From Desulfobacteraceae bacterium (GTDB lineage: Bacteria > Desulfobacterota > DSM-4660 > Desulfatiglandales > HGW-15): DNA of 6,099 bases. Positions 1 to 5,046 of this stretch are shown here, piece by piece. Location: the NCBI GenBank assembly GCA_003819975.1, contig RPPU01000297.1:1-6099 (forward strand), written 5' to 3'. The notes beneath the pieces are model-generated. The model was given only the letters and a program-made list of their open reading frames with translations. It was not told where the DNA came from and ran no database searches. The position numbers and the translations under genes are program-made. Each line of letters starts with the position of its first letter. Within the stretch, counting starts at the first letter, position 1.

Positions 1-1
1 A

Positions 2-322
2 GAGGCGTTTTTATCGTTGGATTTCGGATTGGCCGAATTTGGGGTTAAAGATGAAAGCGAACGAATACGCTATTACCGGCAATATGTTTATGCCAAGGGC
101 GGCTTAGTGAAAGATAAACAGGCTAAAGCGGCCGATTTGGATGCCATTGCTCGATTTAAATACCGGACCCGCTATTTTAGCGACAGCGGCATTATCGGAA
201 CTCAGGAATATGTGAGCCGGCTTTTTCAGCGGTTTAAGGATTACTTTACCTGCCGGCATGAAAAAGAGCCGAAAAAGATTCAGGGGTTGGAGGGTATCTA
301 TTCGCTTAAGCGGTTGTCGTAG
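2..322 (+). CDS. RAYT/IS200-like (Y1) transposase, C-terminal part, cut by window edge
   Basis: The reading frame is open from the first bases of the window to a TAG at 320-322 (about 106 residues), so the 5' end lies outside. The visible part resembles the C-terminal region of REP-associated tyrosine transposases (Y1_Tnp relatives): a FG....R..YRQYVYAKGG segment, then FKYRTRYFSDSGIIGT (serine/glycine turn), EYVSRLFQRFKDYF, and a basic tail ending GLEGIYSLKRLS. The catalytic HUH motif and tyrosine normally lie N-terminal to this and cannot be assessed. RAYTs are single-copy Y1 transposases that act on nearby REP palindromes; the repeats 180 bp downstream (503-639) are candidate partners. A TTG at 17 could serve as a start but lies inside the conserved domain, so I do not take it as the real one. 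Whether the gene is intact upstream is unknown. Family assignment is by motif memory, not a search. Confidence 0.8.
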   Translation, partial: EAFLSLDFGLAEFGVKDESERIRYYRQYVYAKGGLVKDKQAKAADLDAIARFKYRTRYFSDSGIIGTQEYVSRLFQRFKDYFTCRHEKEPKKIQGLEGIYSLKRLS

Positions 323-502
323 CCGGTTTATAAGAAAAAAAGTCGGTTGGTTTTGACACTTTCGATTTTTTACGATTTTACCGGGATAGTCTTCCTTTTG
401 TTTAAGCAAAATTTTTGGACCTATTCTTATCCGCAAAAAGAGATTCTTGCTTTTATCGTTAGCAGTTTCCGCTGAAAATCCAATCGTCATCGTGCAGAAA
501 TG

Positions 503-559
503 GAAGTTTGTGTAATAAATAGGGCGGTGAAGGCTGTTTTTGAATAATTTGCCTGTCCC
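503..559 (+). repeat. 57-bp direct repeat, copy 1
   Basis: Runs from gaagtttgtgtaataaatag to aataatttgcctgtccc. It matches 583-639 at 54 of 57 positions with no gaps; the differences are at 525, 533 and 534. The start-to-start period is 80 bp. It lies 180 bp downstream of a RAYT-type transposase gene, which makes a REP/BIME-like relationship plausible. The right end, GCCTGTCCC, reads GGGACAGGC on the other strand. Confidence 0.85.
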
Positions 560-575
560 TAATTTATTGTGCAAA
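507..575. repeat. 69-bp imperfect palindrome, REP- or MITE-like
   Basis: The left arm TTTGTGTAATAAATAGGG (507-524) pairs with the reverse complement of 557-575, TTTGCACAATAAATTAGGG: 15 of 18 positions match with one extra base. Because the spacer between the arms is about 32 bp, this looks more like a tiny element with inverted ends than a simple stem-loop. It overlaps direct-repeat copy 1. An outward-facing pair of degenerate ends near a Y1 transposase is compatible with a REP/BIME unit, but mobility is not shown by this window. Confidence 0.5.
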
Positions 576-582
576 GGTTGAA

Positions 583-639
583 GAAGTTTGTGTAATAAAT
601 AGGGTGGTGAAGAGTGTTTTTGAATAATTTGCCTGTCCC
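583..639 (+). repeat. 57-bp direct repeat, copy 2
   Basis: Second copy, same orientation, 54 of 57 identical to 503-559. Flanking bases diverge at once on the left (only the first G aligns before the core) and partly on the right, where copy 1 continues taatttatt and copy 2 aaaattaatt. The palindrome partner seen after copy 1 is much weaker here. Confidence 0.85.
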
Positions 640-711
640 AAAATTAATTCAAATTCAGCCTGAAGACATCCGTCCCTTTCATATAGGGCATCACCCGCAA
701 AATTATAAGGG

Positions 712-740
712 TTGACAGATGATATGAAAATGACTAAAAT
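712..740 (+). promoter_or_regulatory. Sigma-70-type promoter of the toxin-antitoxin operon
   Basis: A perfect -35 box TTGACA (712-717) is followed by exactly 17 bases and TAAAAT (735-740), five of six matches to the -10 consensus. Transcription would begin near 747, about 24 bases before the antitoxin ATG at 771, leaving room for the GAGG ribosome binding site at 761-764. Confidence 0.8.
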
Positions 741-746
741 AGTCAT
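730..746. promoter_or_regulatory. Palindromic operator over the -10 box
   Basis: ATGACTA-AAA-TAGTCAT is a perfect inverted repeat with 7-bp arms and a 3-bp centre, and it overlaps the -10 element. Phd/YefM antitoxins bind palindromes at their own promoter, so this is the expected site for autorepression by the antitoxin or the toxin-antitoxin complex. The site is seen directly; its use is inferred from position and family. Confidence 0.75.
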
Positions 747-770
747 AATGCAATAGACATGAGGTGTTTA

Positions 771-1061
771 ATGAAAACAGCGCCGATATCGGAATTAAAA
801 GCGCGGCTGAGCGATTATTTGAACCAAGTGAAAAGCGGGGCCGAGGTGTTGATCACCGACCGGGGAAAACCGGTGGCGCGTATCGTCCCGATTTCCGGAA
901 AAAAAAGGCTCCGCCAGTCTCTTCTGAAAATAGAAAGGGAGGGATTGTTAAAACTCGGTACCGGCAAACTTCCTTCGGATTTCTGGAACATGCCGCGAGG
1001 CAAGGATCCCCAGGGGTTGGCGCTGCAAGCCCTTATCCAAGAGCGGGAGGATGGAAAATGA
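771..1061 (+). CDS. Type II antitoxin, Phd/YefM (prevent-host-death) family
   Basis: Encodes 96 residues. The N-terminal half is a typical Phd/YefM DNA-binding fold: MKTAPISELKARLSDYL, then VKSGAEVLITDRGKPVARIVPI (about residues 20-41), with the conserved G-x-x-V-x-I-T-x-R-G-K-P-V-A-R-I core. The C-terminal half (about 45-96, including LPSDFW and the acidic end EREDGK) would be the less conserved toxin-neutralising tail. I chose ATG 771 because GAGG lies at 761-764, six bases upstream; the in-frame ATG at 759 would put that site inside the gene and add only MRCL. The stop overlaps the toxin start in an ATGA arrangement, indicating translational coupling. Expected to bind the VapC active site and repress its own promoter. 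It is VapB-like by role but not of the AbrB or RHH VapB types. Confidence 0.93.
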   Translation: MKTAPISELKARLSDYLNQVKSGAEVLITDRGKPVARIVPISGKKRLRQSLLKIEREGLLKLGTGKLPSDFWNMPRGKDPQGLALQALIQEREDGK

Positions 1062-1480
1062 AATTCTGGGATTCCTCCGCCGTTATCCCTTTGTGCCTGA
1101 ATGAACCGGCTTCCGTGCAAGCGGGAGAAATATTAAAAATCGATGAGGATATGGTGGTATGGTGGTCCACGCGCATTGAATGCCTTTCGGCACTGGAGCG
1201 CCGGCGGCGTGAAGGAGCGCTTCAGGTGAAGACGTTGATGAATGCACGGACGATCCTATTTGCGCTGGCAACGGCTTGGTCCGAAGTGCTGCCGGGCGAG
1301 CGTGTCCGGCAACGCGCGGAAAGGCTTCTGGCTGTTCATCCGCTCCGAGCGGCAGATGCCCTCCAACTCGCAGCCGCTCTTATATGGGCTGAAGAAACGC
1401 CTCAAGATCTTGAATTCGTCTGCCTCGATAAAAATCTGAGAGAAGGAGCATTGAGAGAAGGCTTCACCGCCCTTCCATGA
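1058..1480 (+). CDS. vapC: VapC-family PIN-domain toxin ribonuclease
   Basis: Encodes 140 residues, the normal length for a single PIN domain. The acidic Mg2+-binding residues are all present: D5 in KFWDSSAVIPL, E41 in RIECLSALER, D100 in LRAADALQLAAAL and D124 in FVCLDKNLREGA. This supports an active endoribonuclease; VapC toxins typically cleave tRNA or rRNA, but the target cannot be read from sequence. ATG 1058 overlaps the antitoxin stop by 4 bp, and GGGAGG lies at 1045-1050, seven bases upstream. The same frame is open far upstream (from 764), but that extension merely shadows the antitoxin gene. The final codons overlap a transposase remnant, so the operon appears to end abruptly against mobile-element debris. 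No terminator is visible right after the gene. Confidence 0.92.
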   Translation: MKFWDSSAVIPLCLNEPASVQAGEILKIDEDMVVWWSTRIECLSALERRRREGALQVKTLMNARTILFALATAWSEVLPGERVRQRAERLLAVHPLRAADALQLAAALIWAEETPQDLEFVCLDKNLREGALREGFTALP

Positions 1481-1632
1481 TATTAGCCTCATTCTACCCG
1501 GAAGAAAGCGAAAGCCGCCGGCGGTACAAGGCTTTTGTGGAACAAACCGAAACAACGGGAAAAAGCCCTTTGAAGGATATTTTCGGTCAATCGATCCTGA
1601 GCGGGGAAGAATTTTTAAATAAAAATCAATAA
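1477..1632 (+). pseudogene. Remnant of a second RAYT/Y1-type transposase
   Basis: A 51-codon open frame from an ATG overlapping the vapC stop to TAA 1630-1632. Its product contains ILASFYPEESESRRRYKAFV, then EQTETTGKSPLKDIFGQSIL and SGEEFLNKNQ. This resembles the linker segment that follows the Y1 catalytic domain in RAYT transposases: a short F-containing strand, R-x-R-Y-x-x-F-V-E, and GQxxLGxEEF. It corresponds roughly to the stretch that in the upstream transposase (2-322) spans the YRQYVYAKGG and GIIGTQEYV motifs, but sequence identity between the two is low, so it derives from a different transposase. The catalytic domain and basic C-terminus are missing. It has no obvious Shine-Dalgarno of its own, but could be translated by coupling to vapC. 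The assignment rests on short motifs. Confidence 0.6.
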
Positions 1633-1640
1633 GTCTTAAA

Positions 1641-1645
1641 AGGAG
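1641..1645 (+). promoter_or_regulatory. Ribosome binding site of the exported protein
   Basis: AGGAG, seven bases before ATG 1653, fixes the start. I see no convincing -35/-10 pair in 1480-1640, so transcription may partly come from the toxin-antitoxin promoter. Confidence 0.7.
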
Positions 1646-1652
1646 AATAGCG

Positions 1653-2213
1653 ATGAATAGAAAAATGATTTTAATCGGTTTTATTGCAGTTGTTTTAATG
1701 TTTGCCGCGGGAGCCTGGGCCGCGGAGGAGATTTATTATGCGCGCTGCAATTTGAAAGTGCTTGAAGGCAACCAGATCACCTGGCTCAATTGGCAGGCGG
1801 CCGTGAATTTTATTCCGGTGAACACCAAACTGAAAGTCACCCGCAACGGCTCAAAGGCGACCTTGGTTAATGCGGAGAGCGGCGCTTCCTATACGCTAGA
1901 TACGGGCGCGGACGGCGATTCATTCCTGGAGAAATTCGTGGTGAAAGCCCCGGTGAATATGAAAGGTTTTTCAGCGGAGGTGCAGGCCGCCATCAAAGAT
2001 ACGATCGCCAGGGTCGGGATGACCAAGGAACAGGTGTATATTGCCATGGGGCCGCCGAGCAATCTGGGACGCGATCAAACGGCGCAGAAGACTTACCAGA
2101 ATATCATGAGCGCCGATCTGTGGGTTTATCTCCGGCGGCGGTTCAGCAAAAATATCGGCGTGGGTTTTGATTCGGCGGGCAAGGTGAACCGGACCGAGGG
2201 GATCTGGAGATAG
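1653..2213 (+). CDS. Exported protein with SmpA/OmlA (BamE)-like C-terminal domain
   Basis: Encodes 186 residues. It begins with a signal peptide (MNRK, hydrophobic run to about residue 19, AWA before a likely signal peptidase I cut after 23); there is no lipobox cysteine, so unlike BamE it is not predicted to be a lipoprotein. Residues about 27-100 form a beta-rich region (YYARCNLKV, NFIPVNTKLKV, GASYTL). Residues about 112-186 carry the SmpA/OmlA-like pattern: a helix leading to RVGMTKEQVYIAMGPPSN, then DLWVYLRRRF and a strand VGFDSAGKVNRTEG. In BamE this fold helps beta-barrel assembly; the fold is also used by unrelated periplasmic proteins, so the role here is unknown. The start is supported by AGGAG at 1641-1645. 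It converges on the minus-strand regulator genes, with a shared terminator between. Confidence 0.87.
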   Translation: MNRKMILIGFIAVVLMFAAGAWAAEEIYYARCNLKVLEGNQITWLNWQAAVNFIPVNTKLKVTRNGSKATLVNAESGASYTLDTGADGDSFLEKFVVKAPVNMKGFSAEVQAAIKDTIARVGMTKEQVYIAMGPPSNLGRDQTAQKTYQNIMSADLWVYLRRRFSKNIGVGFDSAGKVNRTEGIWR

Positions 2214-2225
2214 AAGTGGGAGTGT

Positions 2226-2255
2226 GTGAAAGTAAGAACGTGAGAAGGTGAGAAC
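2226..2255 (+). repeat. Imperfect 8-bp tandem repeat
   Basis: Units gtgaaa, gtaagaac, gtgagaag, gtgagaac follow one another directly after the stop of the exported-protein gene. Purine-rich and short; possibly replication-slippage debris. No function can be read from it. Confidence 0.5.
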
Positions 2256-2300
2256 GCTGAAGAGAATAGATTCCAGCTTAAATGTTTTTAGACTCGGTTA

Positions 2301-2318
2301 CGCAGGCTAAAGCCTGCG
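2301..2318. repeat. REP-like palindrome, 8-bp perfect arms
   Basis: CGCAGGCT-AA-AGCCTGCG is a perfect inverted repeat. It has no following T-run, so it is not a classical terminator. GC-rich palindromes of this shape are often dispersed in genomes that carry RAYT transposases; whether this one is dispersed cannot be judged from one window. Confidence 0.5.
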
Positions 2319-2336
2319 ATTACCGATAAAATCGTG

Positions 2337-2367
2337 GTCCGCCTTCTGAAAAACTTGTACGGCGGAC
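2337..2367. repeat. REP-like stem-loop, 7-bp arms and 17-nt loop
   Basis: GTCCGCC (2337-2343) pairs with GGCGGAC (2361-2367). It sits 18 bp after the first palindrome, and the two together could form one bipartite interspersed unit. Confidence 0.45.
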
Positions 2368-2389
2368 AGGCATAAGAAGGTGAAAAAGC

Positions 2390-2423
2390 AAGGCCGATCT
2401 TCCTTGGGGAAGATCGGCCTTTT
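2390..2423. terminator. Rho-independent terminator, probably bidirectional
   Basis: A 14-bp perfect stem AAGGCCGATCTTCC / GGAAGATCGGCCTT encloses the loop TTGG (2404-2407). On the + strand it ends in TTTT, stopping the exported-protein transcript. On the - strand it is followed by TTGCTTTTTC, so it should also end the flagellar/regulator transcript whose last gene stops at 2449. Confidence 0.88.
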
Positions 2424-2448
2424 ATGTAGAAACAGGGTCAGGGCCCTG

Positions 2449-4011
2449 TCAGGTCACGGTGCGGCTTAAGACCGATAGGGCGGCTTTGACCGCCTCGGGA
2501 TCAAATTGGGTGCCGCTGTGCGCATTGAGTTCCTTTATGCAGATATCCAGGGAAAGGGCTTTACGATAGGCCCGGTTGCTGTTCATGGCGTCAAAGGCGT
2601 CGGCAACGGCCAAGATACGGGCCAAGCGCGGAATTTCGGTTTGGTTCAAGCCGTCGGGATAACCGCGGCCGTCCCAGCGTTCATGATGGTTGCGGATAAT
2701 GGCGAGCTCTTCGCTGTCGAGGCCCAAGGGGGTCACGATATTCACGCCGATCAGGGGGTGGGTCTTGATGTGGCTGAACTCTTCGGCCGTCAGTTGCCCG
2801 GGTTTGTTCAAGATATTATCGCTGATGCCGATCTTGCCGATATCATGGAGCGGGGCGCTGGCGTTGATCCTCTGCAGGTCATCGTGATCGCAACCCATTT
2901 CGCCGGCAATGTCGAGCGCATATTGGGTCACGCGTGAAGAGTGTTGCTGGGTATAGGCGTCTTTGGCTTCAATGGCGCTCACCAGGGTCATCAGGGTGGC
3001 CATGAGGCTGTGCTTGAGGTTGTCGTACAGGGCCAGGTTTTCGATATTCAGGCCGCTTTTTTCAGCCAGGAATTTCAGGATAAATTCGTCTTCTTTGTCG
3101 AATCCGAATTTGCCTTGTTTGCCGCCGATCAGCAGCAGTCCGAACGGTTCTTTGCGGATATTAAAAGGGATCACCATAAAGTCGTGGTTTCGCCAAACCT
3201 GGTCCACGGGAACCAGGGGGTCGGTGGATTGTCCGAAATGAAAAGCCAGAAATTGAAAGTCAAGGATTTTCCGGCCTTCGGCATCTTTGGTAATCGCGGC
3301 TTTGACACCCGGTTCGAAATAGGGCAACCCGTGTTGAGCCAGGGCCAGCAAATGGGAATTGCCCTGGTCATGCAACATAAAACAGGCTTTTTGGGCGTTG
3401 CAGTATTCAACCGCCTTGGTGACCACATATTGATAGAGGTTGTCGGTGCGGTTGATTTTGGAAAGGGAATCGATGACATTGTAAAGGATGGTTTGCAGCC
3501 GGATGCGTTTTTGCAGTTGGCGATTGAGTTCTTCGACTTCTTTTTTTTTGGCGAGTTCCTCGTTCAGCAGCCAATTTTTCTGCATCAGTTGATGCACTTT
3601 CTGGATTCGCTCCAGGGAAAGCCGGACATCTTCAAAACGAAAGGGTTTGACCAGAAAATCGGCGGCGCCGCTGTGCATGGCGTCCATGACGATGTCCATG
3701 GAGGGGTAACCGGTCATGATGATGACGCTGACGGGATAGTCGAATTCACTGATTTTTTTAAGCACTTCGATGCCGTTCAGGCCGGGCATCATTAAATCCA
3801 CAAAGACATAGTCATAATGGGCTTGTTCGAGTACTTCCAGCGCTATTTCTCCGCTTTGGGCCGTGGCCACATGCCGGACCCCCAGGTGTTGCAAATAGAG
3901 CAGCAGCGTCTCGCAAATCGTGCTTTCGTCGTCCACCACCATGATATCCAAGTATTGCAGATGGGGGTGGGCGTTTTTTATGGGAGATGCTTTAACAGCT
4001 TGGCCTTGCAT
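2449..4011 (-). CDS. Response regulator REC-GAF-HD-GYP, predicted c-di-GMP phosphodiesterase
   Basis: Encodes 520 residues. The REC domain (about 20-135) has acidic pocket D27/D28, phospho-acceptor D72 in FVDLMMPGLNG, T100 and K122 in VKPF. A charged helical linker (about 135-172) leads to a GAF-like domain (about 173-325). HD-GYP follows (about 330-515): H357 in QQHSSR, H389-D390 in APLHDIGKIGI, H418 in THPLIG, H442-H443 in NHHERWDGRGYP with the GYP triad intact, and D471 in VADAFDAM. All metal ligands are present, so hydrolysis of c-di-GMP, controlled by phosphorylation and possibly a GAF ligand, is expected. ATG 4011 is preceded by AGAGGA (4021-4026) at nine bases and lies inside the upstream regulator gene, overlapping it by 34 bp; coupled translation is likely. 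No kinase is nearby. The REC-GAF linker is encoded across an A9 run (3541-3549). It is the last gene before the terminator. Confidence 0.95.
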   Translation of the reverse strand: MQGQAVKASPIKNAHPHLQYLDIMVVDDESTICETLLLYLQHLGVRHVATAQSGEIALEVLEQAHYDYVFVDLMMPGLNGIEVLKKISEFDYPVSVIIMTGYPSMDIVMDAMHSGAADFLVKPFRFEDVRLSLERIQKVHQLMQKNWLLNEELAKKKEVEELNRQLQKRIRLQTILYNVIDSLSKINRTDNLYQYVVTKAVEYCNAQKACFMLHDQGNSHLLALAQHGLPYFEPGVKAAITKDAEGRKILDFQFLAFHFGQSTDPLVPVDQVWRNHDFMVIPFNIRKEPFGLLLIGGKQGKFGFDKEDEFILKFLAEKSGLNIENLALYDNLKHSLMATLMTLVSAIEAKDAYTQQHSSRVTQYALDIAGEMGCDHDDLQRINASAPLHDIGKIGISDNILNKPGQLTAEEFSHIKTHPLIGVNIVTPLGLDSEELAIIRNHHERWDGRGYPDGLNQTEIPRLARILAVADAFDAMNSNRAYRKALSLDICIKELNAHSGTQFDPEAVKAALSVLSRTVT

Positions 4012-4646
4012 AGGTTGAATTCCTCTTCGGATAAAAATCCTTTTTCCCTAAGCGTCGTCATGCGTTCCAGATCCGCTAAAAACGGCGCGGTCGCGGCGCC
4101 TTGTCTTTCCACATAATAATGGGTCAGCAAGTTGCCGGCAATGAAAGACCGATTGGGTTTGCCGCTCTCTTCGGGTTGTTTGCCTTCGGTTCCCATGATT
4201 CTTTTGAGCAGGTGCAATTCCTGATAAGCCTCCTGAAGCTCCTGCAGCAGCCGGCGGTTTTCGCGAACCAGGAGAATTTTCTCGCCGGCATTTTTGGTTA
4301 CAATTTTTATTTCATCCAATTTAAACGGCTTGGCAATATAGTCGTAAGCGCCGGCGCGAATGGCCTGAATGGCCGTTTCCAGGGAGGCGAAGCCGGTGAT
4401 CAGGATCACCAATGTTTCGGGAAAGAGCTTACGGGATTCTTTCAACACGTCCAAACCGCTGGCACCGGGCATCATGAGATCGGTAATGATCAGGTCGTAC
4501 TTTTCCCGCCGGCAGATCTGAATGGCGGTCGCACCGTCGTCACAAGTCGTGACTTCATGTCCTTCTTCCATGAGCAGGCTTTTTAAGACCGGCAACAATT
4601 TTTTATCGTCATCCACGATGAGGCTTTTTAGTTTCAACGCATTCAT
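3978..4646 (-). CDS. Response regulator, REC plus C-terminal SHOCT-like segment
   Basis: Encodes 222 residues. The REC domain (about 6-120) is complete: D12/D13 in LIVDDDKK, phospho-acceptor D56 in IITDLMMPGASG, T84 in LITGFAS, K106 in AKPFKLDE. A leucine-rich helix, probably coiled coil, spans about 125-152 (ENRRLLQELQEAYQELHLLK). A polar linker follows, and residues about 190-219 read FLADLERMTTLREKGFLSEE and on to CKAKLLKHL, the L..L..L...G.I(T/S)xEEF...K..LL pattern of the SHOCT short C-terminal domain, thought to mediate protein or oligomer contacts. There is no DNA-binding or enzymatic output domain, so it likely signals by protein contact. ATG 4646 has only a modest site (AAGG at 4654-4657, seven bases). 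It lies 37 bp after flaG and overlaps the HD-GYP gene by 34 bp, suggesting a shared pathway. REC is certain; SHOCT is moderately sure. Confidence 0.92.
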   Translation of the reverse strand: MNALKLKSLIVDDDKKLLPVLKSLLMEEGHEVTTCDDGATAIQICRREKYDLIITDLMMPGASGLDVLKESRKLFPETLVILITGFASLETAIQAIRAGAYDYIAKPFKLDEIKIVTKNAGEKILLVRENRRLLQELQEAYQELHLLKRIMGTEGKQPEESGKPNRSFIAGNLLTHYYVERQGAATAPFLADLERMTTLREKGFLSEEEFNLCKAKLLKHLP

Positions 4647-4683
4647 GGCCCCGCCTTATCCGGTGCTTTATTCAGATCGGGCG

Positions 4684-5046
4684 TCAAACACTTTCATTAA
4701 AGAGCGTGCCGACCATTTCTTCCATCTTGGCCGCCAGATTCAGCATTTCCTCGGGCGGAATTTCCCGAATGACTTTGCCGTCGTCTTCAGAGATCACGCG
4801 TACAATCACATCGCCTGTTTTTTGGAAAACTTGAATCTGAAGGTTGGTTTGGGTCGATTTTAGATAATTATCCATGGCTTCGGCCACTTGGGTGATTTTT
4901 TCGTGTTCGGTTCTGTTATCATCCCGGGGGTCGGCGCGTGATTCGGTTGGTTTTTCTTTTTGTAGCGAAGCTTTTTGGGGCCGAAGGGTAAAAACCTGAC
5001 CCGCTTCATTGATCTCCTTTGATACAATATTTTCCAAAGCTTGCAT
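4684..5046 (-). CDS. flaG: FlaG-family flagellar protein
   Basis: Encodes 120 residues, within the usual FlaG size. The N-terminal 50 residues are polar, lysine/glutamate-rich and probably disordered. The C-terminal domain (about 55-118) matches FlaG: AEAMDNYLKSTQTNLQIQVF, then DVIVRVISEDDGKVIREIPP and EEMLNLAAKMEEMVGTL, including the hallmark G-K-V-I-R-x-I-P-P-E-E-M-L. FlaG proteins influence flagellar filament length and are usually encoded next to fliD and fliS, as here, though the order fliD-fliS-flaG differs from the common flaG-fliD-fliS. I chose ATG 5046 because GGGAGGA lies at 5054-5060, seven bases upstream. The frame is open to 5166, but that extension is arginine-rich, lacks a good ribosome site and would swallow the leader. 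The exact role in this organism is not shown. Confidence 0.92.
   Translation of the reverse strand: MQALENIVSKEINEAGQVFTLRPQKASLQKEKPTESRADPRDDNRTEHEKITQVAEAMDNYLKSTQTNLQIQVFQKTGDVIVRVISEDDGKVIREIPPEEMLNLAAKMEEMVGTLFNESV

Larger units (their letters stand above)
323..770. other. Gene-free stretch between transposase and toxin-antitoxin operon
   Basis: No convincing gene on either strand. Bases 323-502 are AT-rich with several homopolymer runs and show no structure I can name. Bases 503-639 hold two direct repeats, and 712-746 hold the toxin-antitoxin promoter and operator. A minus-strand open frame across 104-574 runs antisense to the transposase and through the repeats, has a low-complexity basic composition, and is not considered coding. 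Confidence 0.7.
2214..2448. other. Convergent intergenic region with repeats and terminator
   Basis: No gene. It holds a purine-rich 8-bp imperfect tandem repeat (2226-2255), two hairpins of REP type (2301-2318 and 2337-2367), a strong terminator (2390-2423), and a 6-bp stem ACAGGG/CCCTGT at 2432-2449 that reaches the last base of the HD-GYP regulator stop. Confidence 0.75.

Noticed and set aside
104..574. Minus-strand open frame of 156 codons
   Set aside because: It is antisense to the transposase and runs through the direct repeats. The composition is basic and low in pattern, and it has no recognisable domain.
503..639. CRISPR array
   Set aside because: There are only two long AT-rich repeats, a 23-bp spacer and no cas genes; it does not have the regular short repeat-spacer pattern.
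764..1057. N-terminal extension of vapC to 764
   Set aside because: This is a shifted-frame shadow of the antitoxin gene. The PIN domain starts exactly at the ATG at 1058, which has a good ribosome site and an ATGA overlap.
2432..2449. ACAGGG/CCCTGT stem as a terminator for the regulator operon
   Set aside because: It has only a 6-bp stem with no T-run and touches the stop codon; the 14-bp stem at 2390-2423 is the far better terminator.
2941..3795. Plus-strand open frame of 284 codons opposite the HD-GYP regulator
   Set aside because: It lies wholly antisense to a gene with intact REC, GAF and HD-GYP motifs. It is rich in F, H, Q and G, the usual mirror-frame composition, and has no domain.
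4101..4586. Plus-strand open frame of 161 codons opposite the SHOCT-tailed regulator
   Set aside because: A mirror frame of a conserved REC gene, with no motif or convincing ribosome site.
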